In this document: positions 1 through 6,708 of the stretch, one piece after another
Numbering within the stretch: position 1 is the first letter of the stretch
Layout: each line of letters opens with the position of its first letter
Assembly (NCBI GenBank): GCA_964596105.1
Contig: CAZQRT010000011.1
Span: forward strand, 1-26,330
From: CAJUOR01 sp964596105
Lineage (GTDB): Bacteria; Bacillota_I; Bacilli_A; Erysipelotrichales; Coprobacillaceae
DNA length: 26,330 nucleotides
Direction of reading: 5' to 3'
Notes under the pieces: model-generated
What the model saw: the letters and a program-made list of their open reading frames with translations, nothing else
What the model was told of the DNA's origin: nothing
The model's database searches: none
Translations under genes and position numbers: made by a program

Positions 1-2
1 GC

Positions 3-290
3 TGGCTTTTTTACCGCTTCAGCAAGGGCAAAAAACCGCGGCAGTGCGGTATCTGTAAAACTTTTTGGAAATCTTAAAGTCCCAGAATCTGCCACAGAAG
101 AGGTCGCTATGGATCTTTCAACATTCAGTGTTCAAGTTGATTATACAATTCGCAGTTTTATTTTCTATTCTCTCTTCTTGATTTCTACGAAATAGTGAAA
201 GCTGCTGTCTATCAAATTCATGTGTGTTACTTTACCGCCCATAAGCATGGCCTCAGGGAAGGACGTCTGCTGGAATACAGGAAGCAATAA
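3..290 (+). pseudogene. Possible decayed coding remnant (unrecognised)
   Basis: One reading frame entering from the left edge encodes protein-like sequence up to a TAA at 75-77. It includes a CxxC pair in GKKPRQCGICKTFW that looks like half of a zinc ribbon. The same frame is then broken by a TGA at 138-140. It reopens at 141 into another protein-like stretch (LDFYEIVKAAVYQIHVCYFT and following), ending with TAA at 288-290. There is no start codon with a ribosome binding site for the second piece. I read this as the tail of a gene running in from outside, possibly with in-frame stops. It could equally be a short intact C-terminus (3-77) followed by chance open sequence. I do not recognise the family. 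Confidence 0.25.
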
Positions 291-454
291 AAAGTAGAGA
301 TGCTTGTACCATAGAGTGGAATTGAAACATATCAAGACTAATATAAAAGTTTCCATGTAAGGTCCCATCCCATGCAAGGCCAATAGATGCAGGTGTATTT
401 TATTATCGGGGAAAGCAAGTTAGTAAAACTGAAAAAGTCTGATTTCATCAATAT

Positions 455-482
455 AAAAGAGCCTTTATGCGGCTCTTTTTTA
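455..482 (+). terminator. Intrinsic terminator
   Basis: AAAAGAGCC at 455-463 pairs with GGCTCTTTT at 471-479 across a 7-nt loop and is followed by a T run. It would end a plus-strand transcript coming from the left edge, and suggests that the decayed stretch before it was once, or still is, transcribed. Confidence 0.7.
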
Positions 483-764
483 GCTTTGCAAGCGGCAGAC
501 CCGGGAAAGATCAAGCAAAACTATAAGTACATCATTATAGACTGTCGAATGAGCGTATCGAGGCATCAGCAACAAGATCAAGCTGTTTATCCGCAGGACC
601 TGTGGATTTCGGAATATCAATAATTTATTCTGCCTGGAATGCTCAAATTTGCAACTCATGGCAATGAAGTCGAATACTGCTTTTAAAATCAACGCTTTTT
701 AGATTTTCTCTCTCTTCGTTACTCACAGCTGCGGACCTGATCTCTCCTCATATAATCAATTTGT
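483..764. other. Stretch without a supported gene
   Basis: About 280 bases between the terminator and the aldo/keto reductase stop codon. Only short open frames occur, without ribosome binding sites. On the minus strand one frame reads IDIPKSTGPADKQLDLVADA before a stop (within 542-620), which looks protein-like but is not joined to any start. This may be further decay of an old gene. I see no terminator for the reductase here. Confidence 0.4.
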
Positions 765-1706
765 CTACTTGACCAGTTCATCAATCCGAAGCATTTCCTC
801 ATCGGTGAAAGTGATCTCTGTTGCCTTCATATTTTCCACAAGGCGTTCCCGTTTCTTCATGCCCGGAATTGGAACAATATAAGGTTTTCTGTTCAGAATC
901 CATGCCAGAGATATCTGCACCGGTGTGGCACCCTTTTCTTCCGCAAGCTTCCTGAGGTAATCGAGAAGTTCCGCATAGCGGGTAAGGTTGTCATCATTTA
1001 CAGCGCCCCCGCGCCAGTCATCCGCGGCGAAGACTGTACCCTTTTGGAAAGTAGCGGTCAAAAGCCCCTTCAGTAAAGGCGTAGAGGCAATCCAGCCGAT
1101 GTTGTTTTCCTCCAAAAAAGGAATGATGCCTTCATTTTCCCTGGCGATGATGCTGTAGTGGTTCTCCACCACAGAAATCGGACATACCGCATTGGCTCTG
1201 CACAGATATTCCTCATCCGCCTCAGACACGCCCCAATGCAGGACTTTCCCTTCCTTGATCAATTCCGCCATCGTCTCTGCCGCCTCTTCCGGCGCGACCT
1301 TGGGATCAATGCGGGCTTGCAGATAGAAGTCCACATGATCGGTTTTCAGCCTGGTCAGAGATTCTTCTACGCACTTGCGGACTTTTGCCCTGCTGAAATC
1401 GTAAATCAGCGGCGGTCTGGCGGGATTTGCGTCATAGTCAAAATCGACACCGCATTTTGATGAGATTACGACTTTATCGCGAATCCCGGCAAACGCCTTG
1501 CCGAGAATTTTCTCATTATGATGCGGATCGTTCACATTTCCGTAATTCCAGCCGGTGTTAAAATAAGTATACCCGAGGTCTACGGCCTCACGGATAACAT
1601 CAGCGGCTTTGTCAATATCCGTCTGTGCGCCTTCCGCATGAGAGAATCCCATGCAGCCCATCCCGATTGCCGAGACTTCCACGCCTCCCAGTGTTCTTTT
1701 TTTCAT
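765..1706 (-). CDS. Aldo/keto reductase, non-canonical catalytic tetrad
   Basis: A 313-aa cytoplasmic protein with the full (alpha/beta)8-barrel length of the aldo/keto reductase family, which reduces carbonyls with NADPH. Family landmarks are the N-terminal RTLGGVEVSAIGMGCMG strand, ISSKCGV, the SLTRLKTDHVDFY strand, KEGKVLHWGVSEA and the C-terminal cofactor-binding IVPIPGMKKRERL. The ATG follows AAAGGAG at a good distance. Of the usual Asp-Tyr-Lys-His tetrad, Tyr55 (WNYGN) and Lys84 are present. The Asp position is Asn50 (YFNTG), and the His of the common YYQHRVDP motif is Ala131 (FYLQARIDP). I recall a natural subgroup with the same Asn/Ala pair, so this is probably a stable variant rather than decay. 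It stands alone between two weakly coding stretches. Substrate unknown. Confidence 0.9.
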   Translation of the reverse strand: MKKRTLGGVEVSAIGMGCMGFSHAEGAQTDIDKAADVIREAVDLGYTYFNTGWNYGNVNDPHHNEKILGKAFAGIRDKVVISSKCGVDFDYDANPARPPLIYDFSRAKVRKCVEESLTRLKTDHVDFYLQARIDPKVAPEEAAETMAELIKEGKVLHWGVSEADEEYLCRANAVCPISVVENHYSIIARENEGIIPFLEENNIGWIASTPLLKGLLTATFQKGTVFAADDWRGGAVNDDNLTRYAELLDYLRKLAEEKGATPVQISLAWILNRKPYIVPIPGMKKRERLVENMKATEITFTDEEMLRIDELVK

Positions 1707-1978
1707 GAAAATAATCGTCTCCTTTGTAATAATCTGCTCAATGTCTGAGCCATTTTGGAATCTCCGGGGTAGAAGCGTTTACCCGAAAGAATTTTCCTTT
1801 TTTCAAAACGGCGCCTTTTATTGACTCCCCATCCGCAGATGTTCCATTCGTGCCGCTTCGTTAAATGACCGATTTGTCGAACACCGGCAGCAATCATTAT
1901 ATACCCGGATTATGAGAACATCTATGATTGAAAGAGTCGTTTTAACAAATTCTGTCAAAAAATTTTTCCCGGCAATGA
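1707..1978. other. Intergenic region upstream of the aldo/keto reductase
   Basis: About 270 bases. It holds the reductase ribosome binding site (around 1717-1725) and, on the minus strand, a TATAAT at 1896-1901 that could be a -10 box, though I find no convincing -35 in front of it. Short minus-strand open frames here overlap the reductase start and have no ribosome binding site. I see no gene. Confidence 0.4.
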
Positions 1979-2002
1979 ACAAAAAATCCCCGCTAAGGGG
2001 AA
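1979..2002 (-). terminator. Intrinsic terminator of the ABC transporter operon
   Basis: Read on the minus strand just after the permease stop codon: TCCCC, a TTAGC loop, GGGGA, then six T residues. The stem is short but GC-rich and correctly placed. Confidence 0.6.
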
Positions 2003-2003
2003 A

Positions 2004-2729
2004 TCAGTGTGAAAGCCACTTCTTAAACAACGCCTGCAAAGCTGCTACCTCCAGTCCCGCGAAAAGCAGCAGCGCCAGCGTCCAGGCAAAAACCCCGACC
2101 ATGTCAATATTGGCGCGGGCGCTCGATAAAGCCCGGCCGATACCGCGGGCGGTATGCATCAAAACCTCGCTCATCACCGCGACCTTCAGGCTTAACGGCA
2201 GCCCGGCCTGGATCGTTGATGCTAAAGCGGGAGCGATCAAAGGCAGCTCCGCCTTTCTCAAACGCACGAAAAGCGGCTGGGGATACAGCTTCAAAAGATC
2301 GCGGTAAGAAGCCGGGATAGCCTTTAAAGACGCGCTAAAACTAAAGTAGGCAATCGGAAAAGCGATAAAAAAGATGACCCACAGTAAAGCCGTTTCCGGC
2401 TTAAACCAGAATAAAAGCAAAATCACAAAAGAAATCTGCGGGATCGTCTGCAGGCTTTTAATCCAGGGACTCAAAATCTCCTCAAGATGACTGTAGCGGT
2501 CCGCCAGCAGCGCCAGAAGAAGAGCGACCGCCAGGCTGATCAGAAAAGCCAGATGAGCCCGGCCGAAAGTAGCGAAAAGATGCATATAAAAATCCTTCTG
2601 CCCCAAAAGCGTCAAAAAGCGCTGCCCGACCAGGAAAACCGACGGCAGGATGATTTCATTATCGATCACTGCCGCCAGCAACTGCCATATAACCAGTAAA
2701 CAGAGCCCCGAGGCAAGCCGTTTACTCAT
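2004..2729 (-). CDS. ABC transporter permease (SsuC/TauC type)
   Basis: Inner-membrane permease of 241 aa, about the usual 250 for the nitrate/sulfonate/taurine/thiamine-precursor group (BPD_transp_1). Several hydrophobic segments are visible, for example around residues 5-20, 50-70, 90-110 and 115-135. The EAA-like cytoplasmic loop that docks with the ATPase lies around RLRKAELPLIAPALASTIQA. I chose the ATG at 2729 (MSKRLASG), which overlaps the stop of the upstream lipoprotein gene by 8 nt (ATGAGTAA) and implies translational coupling. A TTG ten codons further upstream is less likely. Transcribed after the binding protein and followed by a terminator. No ATP-binding subunit is encoded next to it, so the ATPase must be elsewhere or shared. 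Substrate unknown. Confidence 0.85.
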   Translation of the reverse strand: MSKRLASGLCLLVIWQLLAAVIDNEIILPSVFLVGQRFLTLLGQKDFYMHLFATFGRAHLAFLISLAVALLLALLADRYSHLEEILSPWIKSLQTIPQISFVILLLFWFKPETALLWVIFFIAFPIAYFSFSASLKAIPASYRDLLKLYPQPLFVRLRKAELPLIAPALASTIQAGLPLSLKVAVMSEVLMHTARGIGRALSSARANIDMVGVFAWTLALLLFAGLEVAALQALFKKWLSH

Positions 2730-3609
2730 AAAGGAAATCGTCAGTAAAATCGATGGCAAACGATTTTAAGAACGTTTTGATCTCATCTTTGCAGTCAGCG
2801 GCCGCGCTGTAGCGGACATTCTGACGCTCCAGACTGTTAATCACAACCTGAGCATCCGGCAGTCCCAGCGTATCCGTGCCAATCTCATTAAGATAAGTTT
2901 CCGCTCCGCTCATATCTTTGGTAAAAGCGTCCACCCGGCTGAACAGCTCCGAGGCATCCGTGCCCTCCTTGACAAAGACCGCCGCCTGAGGATAACCGTA
3001 AGTATCCGATCCTGTGGCCTTTTGATAACATTCCTGAAGATCGGCCAGGACCTGCAAAGTGATGCCCTGCTGTTTGGCCTTGGCGATGGTCGCGGTCGCT
3101 AACGGTTCCGCCAGCATGCCGCATTGGGTCTGCCCGCTGGCGAGATCCGCCGACACCAGACTGGCCTCACTCACATAGCGCGGTGTCAAAGACGTTTCCA
3201 GCTGACTCGCTTCATAAACCTTGGCCGGAACCGCGCCTTCCCCGAACAGCTCAATCTCACCTTCGCCATCCAAAGCGCCCTCGGTGCCGACAATGTAAAG
3301 ATTTCCCCAGGTCACAATCCCCGCCAAACGGTAAGCGGTTTTGTCTTTCGCGATCAGCTGCGCGCCGAGATTAACCGGGGCGACAATCACATCATACTCA
3401 CTGTCATTTTTAGAAAGCTCCGCCACGAGCTGGTCACTGCCCTCGGTCAGCGTAAAAGCGCCGTTTTCCGCCACTTCCTGATACACCGACAAAAACGCCA
3501 GGGCAGGCGCGCCGGTCGGGCACAGGATATGATGCGTCTCTGGAGTGGTTTGCGTTCCGCAAGCCGTCAGCATCACGGCAGTCAATAAGGCCGTCAGCCA
3601 TTTTTTCAT
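2722..3609 (-). CDS. ABC transporter substrate-binding lipoprotein (NMT1/SsuA-like)
   Basis: A 295-aa extracytoplasmic binding protein. It starts with a lipoprotein signal (Lys-Lys, a hydrophobic core, then the lipobox LTAC with Cys17), so it is anchored to the outer face of the membrane. The mature part begins with HHILCPTGAPALAFLSVYQE and continues with a two-lobe periplasmic-binding-protein pattern (VAPVNLGAQLIAKDKTAY, AGIVTWGNLYIVG), like the NMT1/THI5 and nitrate/sulfonate SBP superfamily. The start is the ATG at 3609: an AAGGAGGA site sits 7 nt before it, and an earlier in-frame ATG lies too close to that site. It is the first gene of a two-gene operon with a permease. Its leader carries an attenuator-like structure, so expression is probably tuned to a metabolite. 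Ligand unknown; a sulfonate-like or pyrimidine-type compound would fit the family. Confidence 0.85.
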   Translation of the reverse strand: MKKWLTALLTAVMLTACGTQTTPETHHILCPTGAPALAFLSVYQEVAENGAFTLTEGSDQLVAELSKNDSEYDVIVAPVNLGAQLIAKDKTAYRLAGIVTWGNLYIVGTEGALDGEGEIELFGEGAVPAKVYEASQLETSLTPRYVSEASLVSADLASGQTQCGMLAEPLATATIAKAKQQGITLQVLADLQECYQKATGSDTYGYPQAAVFVKEGTDASELFSRVDAFTKDMSGAETYLNEIGTDTLGLPDAQVVINSLERQNVRYSAAADCKDEIKTFLKSFAIDFTDDFLYE

Positions 3610-3629
3610 ATACATTCCTCCTTATCATG

Positions 3630-3661
3630 AAAAAACGCCGCACCTTATGGAAAGGCCGACG
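3630..3661 (-). terminator. Leader terminator hairpin (attenuator)
   Basis: On the minus strand, 21 nt before the lipoprotein ATG: CGTCG-G-CCTT, loop TCCAT, AAGG-TG-CGGCG, then TTTTTT. The two stem blocks are 5 bp (with one G-T) and 4 bp. It is a textbook intrinsic terminator placed between the promoter and the gene, so it would stop transcription before the operon unless disrupted. Confidence 0.65.
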
Positions 3662-3706
3662 AATTCCTTCTATTCATTCCCTTTCCATCAGAACAAGTCT
3701 TCTTGT
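3648..3706 (-). promoter_or_regulatory. Antiterminator and upstream hairpin: candidate riboswitch or attenuator leader
   Basis: The minus-strand leader contains TGGAAAGG (complement of 3680-3687), which pairs perfectly over 8 bp with CCTTTCCA (complement of 3648-3655). That second arm is part of the terminator stem at 3630-3661, so the two folds exclude each other. Inside the larger hairpin GAAT and ATTC can also pair. A 5-bp hairpin (ACAAG/CTTGT, 3693-3706) lies just after the predicted transcription start. I could not match it to TPP, guanidine, preQ1, glycine, THF or T-box consensus features that I know. Confidence 0.5.
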
Positions 3707-3720
3707 CAGGTGACACACTC

Positions 3721-3749
3721 ATTATAACCGCAAATAGCTTTGCCGTCTA
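3721..3749 (-). promoter_or_regulatory. Promoter of the ABC transporter operon
   Basis: Minus-strand -10 TATAAT (3721-3726) and -35 TAGACG (3744-3749) with a 17-bp spacer. Transcription would begin near 3714, giving a leader of about 105 nt before the lipoprotein ATG. Confidence 0.6.
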
Positions 3750-3755
3750 CTAAAA

Positions 3756-4286
3756 TCAGCCCTGAAGCACGGCCAGAGCGCGATCGACATCATCAGGCTG
3801 TATGAAAACCCTGGTCTGGATAAAACGCGGCCCGTAATCTTTGGCAAAATCCCAGTAATCCTCATCATCGATGATCACAAAATCAGTCAGATGATGTTCC
3901 TTGATATAATCCCGAACCGCAAATTTTTTACTTTTTCCGGTCGCGTTGTCAACGTAAAACTCATCAAGATCCGCCAGGGCCAGAAGGCCCTTCATCTCGT
4001 TGGGCTGATAAATTTTCGTCCAGGCGCTGTGCATGACCAGCCCGGCCCCGCTCTTCACTAAAAGCTCCCTAACCAGATCACAGCACCGGCGGCGCCAGAA
4101 AGTCATGACAATATAATAATCATAAGGATCAAGATGAGCCATGTGATGCGCCTTTTGAAATTCCCGCGCTTTTGGAACATAGAACGCCGCGCTGAAGCGC
4201 GGATAATCCGGCCTTAAAACCGCTAAATCGCTGTCGCTGCCAAACGGGGAAAGGACCCCGTCAATATCTAAAAAAACCACTTTCAC
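3756..4286 (-). CDS. HAD-like protein (HAD domain of the Swiss Army Knife RNA repair type)
   Basis: A 176-aa cytoplasmic protein with haloacid dehalogenase features. Motif I is VVFLDIDGVL, with Asp7 and Asp9 as nucleophile and acid/base. A motif II-like Ser/Thr lies in VMHSAW, and an acidic motif IV is IIDDEDYWDFA. The small size and the pattern DIDGVL...HSAW...IIDDED resemble the HAD domain found in Swiss Army Knife RNA-repair proteins (Pfam HAD_SAK), usually of undefined function. I chose the GTG at 4286: it follows GGGGGAG at 9 nt, and motif I starts directly after it. Reading further upstream in frame gives only sequence overlapping the divergent EIIB gene. It probably acts as a phosphatase; the substrate cannot be told. 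Confidence 0.75.
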   Translation of the reverse strand: MKVVFLDIDGVLSPFGSDSDLAVLRPDYPRFSAAFYVPKAREFQKAHHMAHLDPYDYYIVMTFWRRRCCDLVRELLVKSGAGLVMHSAWTKIYQPNEMKGLLALADLDEFYVDNATGKSKKFAVRDYIKEHHLTDFVIIDDEDYWDFAKDYGPRFIQTRVFIQPDDVDRALAVLQG

Positions 4287-4326
4287 AGCAATATCTCCCC
4301 CTCTAGAAAAAATATCCAAAAAAAAC

Positions 4327-4341
4327 CACAAACGCTTACAT
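4327..4341. promoter_or_regulatory. cre-like catabolite control site
   Basis: The minus-strand reading ATGTAAGCGTTTGTG fits the CcpA operator consensus WTGNAANCGNWNNCW except at the last two fixed positions. It lies just upstream of the -10 of the PTS EIIB gene, where CcpA binding would repress. Half-palindromic only, so moderate support. Confidence 0.4.
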
Positions 4342-4344
4342 TTA

Positions 4345-4353
4345 TGGTACAAT
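4345..4353 (+). promoter_or_regulatory. Extended -10 promoter of the EIIB gene
   Basis: TGGTACAAT is a TGn-extended -10 box (TACAAT at 4348-4353). No good -35 is visible 17 bp upstream, which is typical of extended -10 promoters. It overlaps the region of the cre-like site and precedes an AAGGAG ribosome binding site. Confidence 0.5.
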
Positions 4354-4389
4354 AGAAACAGGAACAAGGCAAGAAAGGAGAATTCATGT

Positions 4390-4692
4390 ATGAAAATTTT
4401 ACTTTGCTGCAAAGCCGGCGTCACCAGTAACATGTTCGCGTCGGCGTTGAAAGACGAAGCGAAAAAGCGCGGCATGGACATCGTGGTTTGGGCCGCCGCC
4501 GAAACCGCTGTCGAGTACTCTGTGGATCAGGCCGACATCATCCTGGTAACCCCGCAGCTGCGCAGCTCCTTAACGAAATTTGAGGACCTCGCTGATCCCG
4601 ATACCCCGGTGATTTTGATTTCCGATGAGGACTTTGTACAATTTAACGCCAAGAAAGTACTGGACGAGGCCCTGGAGAAAAAAGGGGCATGA
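4390..4692 (+). CDS. PTS lactose/cellobiose-type EIIB component
   Basis: A 100-aa cytoplasmic phosphocarrier of the size typical for free-standing IIB proteins. The N-terminal strand KILLCCKAGVTSN matches the IIB phosphoryl-loop pattern (C-x-A-G-x-x-S), with Cys7 the likely phospho-cysteine. The rest follows the alternating beta-alpha pattern (IILVTPQLRSSL, VILISDEDF). It would pass phosphate from an EIIA to a sugar bound by an EIIC. The ATG has AAGGAG 9 nt upstream; an earlier overlapping ATG (4386) is out of frame. The gene stands alone between two terminators or divergent genes, with no EIIA or EIIC in the window, so it either serves partners encoded elsewhere or works as a regulatory relay. 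A cre-like site in its promoter suggests carbon catabolite control. Confidence 0.85.
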   Translation: MKILLCCKAGVTSNMFASALKDEAKKRGMDIVVWAAAETAVEYSVDQADIILVTPQLRSSLTKFEDLADPDTPVILISDEDFVQFNAKKVLDEALEKKGA

Positions 4693-4718
4693 AAAAAGCG
4701 CACGAAGGTGCGCTTTTT
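4692..4718. terminator. Bidirectional terminator between EIIB and proS
   Basis: AAAAAAGCGCAC (4692-4703), loop GAAG, GTGCGCTTTTT (4708-4718). A perfect GC stem flanked by A and T runs serves both convergent genes. It touches both stop codons. Confidence 0.85.
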
Positions 4719-6147
4719 AGTATGCCTTGGCAAAATAAACAAGATGCTTCGCCGGCTTTCCGCAATAGATGCAAGTTTTGCCGACCGCCGGCTCGTCATC
4801 GCGAATACACCTCGTCGTCGCGCTGGTCTCCTGCTTGATGGCCTTCTCACAGGCCGGATCCCCGCACCACATCGCCTTGATGTAGCCGCCCTTCGCCGCC
4901 TGCTTTTTAAAATCCTCATAAGAAGTGACGGCAAACGTGTTAGCCTTTTGATGAGCCACGGCATTTTCATACATGACATCATGAATAGCCGCGAACTGCT
5001 CAAGAATATGATCCGCCAGATTTTCATCAACCGGCACCGTTTCCTTGACGCCGTCAACCCGGCGGCATAAAACGCAGACGCCCTTCTCGAGATCCTTCGG
5101 GCCGATCTCAATCCTTAGCGGTATACCGCGCATCTCGGCGTCGGCAAACTTCCAGCCCGGCGACTTGTCGCCGTCATCCAGTTTGACGCGAATGCCCTTC
5201 TCCTTCAGCATGTCCGTAATCTTTACAGCCATATCCATGACGCCCGGCTTCGCCATTTGAATCGGCACCACCACAACCTGAACCGGCGCCACCTTCGGCG
5301 GCAGCACCAGGCCGTTGTCATCGCCGTGGACCATGATCAAAGCCCCGATTAACCGCGTCGAGACACCCCAGGAAGTCTGGTAGACATATTTCTGCTGACC
5401 GTCCTGATCAAGGAACTGGATATGGAACGCCTGCGCGAAACCCTGCCCGAAATAATGGGTAGTGCCCGCCTGCAAAGCCTGGCCGTCATGCATCAAAGCC
5501 TCCAGACAGTACGTCTTCTCAGCCCCCGCGAACTTCTCGCTTTCCGTTTTGATGCCGGTCAGCATCGGGATCGCCAGAAGATCTTTCGCCATATCCTCGT
5601 AAATCTTCAGCATGTCCAAAGCCTCTTGTTCGGCTTCCTCGGCGGTGGCGTGGATGGTATGACCTTCCTGCCATAAAAACTCCGCGCCTCTTAAAAACGG
5701 CCTTGTCGTCTTTTCCCAGCGCACCACCGAACACCACTGATTATACTTCTTCGGCAAATCGCGGTACGAGCTCACGATCCGCGCGAAATGCTCGCAGAAC
5801 AAAGTCTCGCTGGTCGGCCGGATCACCAAAGGCTCTTCCAGCTCGCGCAATCCGCCTTTCGTGACCACCGCGCACTCCGGGGCGAAACCCTCGACATGAT
5901 CCGCCTCTTTTTGTAAAAGCGACTCCGGGATCAGCATCGGCATATAGACATTTTCATGCCCGGTAGCCTTAAACTTCTGATCCAGCTCAGCCTGGATCTT
6001 TTCCCAGATCGCGTAACCGTAAGGGCGGTAGATGATAAAACCCTTGACACTGGAATAATCCATCAGTTCCGCCTTGCGGCAGACATCCGTGTACCACTGC
6101 GCGAAATCAACATCACGCGCCGTGATCGCCTCATTTTTCTTCGCCAT
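4717..6147 (-). CDS. proS: Prolyl-tRNA synthetase, archaeal/eukaryotic type
   Basis: Class II aminoacyl-tRNA synthetase of 476 aa that charges tRNA-Pro with proline in the cytoplasm. Visible landmarks are the VIRPTSET segment (109-115), motif 2 VVRWEKTTRPFLRGAEFLWQ (141-160, with Arg143 and Glu155), and the C-terminal anticodon-binding domain starting near VAPVQVVVVPIQ. The C-terminal domain has Cys428, Cys433, Cys459 and Cys462 as probable zinc ligands. The chain ends in a tyrosine, as expected for the ProS type 3 form without the editing insertion found in E. coli-type enzymes. The start is the ATG at 6147 (MAKKNEA) with AGGGGAG upstream; an upstream in-frame start would lie deeper in the neighbouring gene. 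It overlaps the end of the upstream gene by 17 nt, so the two are probably cotranscribed. Confidence 0.97.
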   Translation of the reverse strand: MAKKNEAITARDVDFAQWYTDVCRKAELMDYSSVKGFIIYRPYGYAIWEKIQAELDQKFKATGHENVYMPMLIPESLLQKEADHVEGFAPECAVVTKGGLRELEEPLVIRPTSETLFCEHFARIVSSYRDLPKKYNQWCSVVRWEKTTRPFLRGAEFLWQEGHTIHATAEEAEQEALDMLKIYEDMAKDLLAIPMLTGIKTESEKFAGAEKTYCLEALMHDGQALQAGTTHYFGQGFAQAFHIQFLDQDGQQKYVYQTSWGVSTRLIGALIMVHGDDNGLVLPPKVAPVQVVVVPIQMAKPGVMDMAVKITDMLKEKGIRVKLDDGDKSPGWKFADAEMRGIPLRIEIGPKDLEKGVCVLCRRVDGVKETVPVDENLADHILEQFAAIHDVMYENAVAHQKANTFAVTSYEDFKKQAAKGGYIKAMWCGDPACEKAIKQETSATTRCIRDDEPAVGKTCIYCGKPAKHLVYFAKAY

Positions 6148-6664
6148 AAGATTCACTCCCCTTATAGATCTGACTGGCCAGATCCTCTCTATCAAAAAGC
6201 CGGTACAGGCAGTATTTCCGTAACGGCGGCAGCGTAGAAATCAGCTCTTCATTCGCCGCCAGCCAGTTGTCATCATGCTCTTTTTTAGCCCGGATTCCCT
6301 CCAGCATCATAATATCTTTGCCGCGATAGGTGCTCATGTCTTTGAGAAAATCGATGCAGCACAAGTTCTCCTCCACCTTGTCAAAAAAATCCTTAAACTT
6401 CGGGCGGCGGTAAGCCCGCATCGTCTTCATCTGCCCAGCCAGCTTCTCATACTTCTCAAACCAGCCGAGCTGATAATAAGCGTACAGCCCGTACGAGGCA
6501 TAGACAAAATGGCGCTCGCCGTGAATGCTCTCAAAATAGCGGGCCTCCTCGAGAAACATCCCGTTTTGATCATAGCCCTTCAGTTTCAAAACAATCTGTT
6601 TTTGATGCTCCCGGTAAACCACCGCCAGCAGCAATAGAAATATCACGATGATGAAAAAAATCAT
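6131..6664 (-). CDS. Membrane-anchored protein of unknown function
   Basis: A 177-aa protein I do not recognise. Residues 1-16 (MIFFIIVIFLLLLAVV) form one transmembrane anchor with no signal-peptidase or lipobox pattern. The remaining soluble part is rich in aromatic, Lys, Arg and Glu residues and looks helical (YFESIHGERHFVYASYGLYA and YYQLGWFEKYEKLAGQMKTM), reminiscent of a short TPR-like repeat domain; that is inference. I chose the ATG at 6664, five bases after AAAGGTGAG, over the GTG three codons upstream. It is the first gene of a likely two-gene transcript with proS. An association with translation or the cell surface is possible but unsupported. Confidence 0.7.
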   Translation of the reverse strand: MIFFIIVIFLLLLAVVYREHQKQIVLKLKGYDQNGMFLEEARYFESIHGERHFVYASYGLYAYYQLGWFEKYEKLAGQMKTMRAYRRPKFKDFFDKVEENLCCIDFLKDMSTYRGKDIMMLEGIRAKKEHDDNWLAANEELISTLPPLRKYCLYRLFDREDLASQIYKGSESYGEEK

Positions 6665-6681
6665 GCTTCTCACCTTTGTCC

Positions 6682-6690
6682 ATCATAGCA
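6682..6690 (-). promoter_or_regulatory. Extended -10 promoter upstream of the unknown gene and proS
   Basis: Minus-strand TGCTATGAT (TG-n-TATGAT), with the -10 hexamer at 6682-6687, lies in the short gap after the sbcC stop codon. A start near 6675 leaves an 11-nt leader holding the ribosome binding site. The -35 is weak. Confidence 0.4.
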
Positions 6691-6708
6691 CAAAAACCGC
6701 CTTAAAGC

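Noticed and set aside
165..383. 72-aa minus-strand open frame
   Set aside because: No ribosome binding site; the opposite strand holds the more protein-like reading in the same stretch.
1703..1897. 64-aa minus-strand open frame upstream of the aldo/keto reductase
   Set aside because: Overlaps the reductase start, has a composition unlike a folded protein and lacks a ribosome binding site.
2730..2759. TTG start extending the permease by ten codons
   Set aside because: No ribosome binding site in front of it and a deeper overlap with the lipoprotein gene; the ATG at 2729 is coupled by ATGAGTAA.
3600..3720. TPP, guanidine or T-box identity for the leader before the ABC transporter
   Set aside because: None of the conserved sequence signatures that I know for these classes is present; I kept it as an unclassified attenuator.
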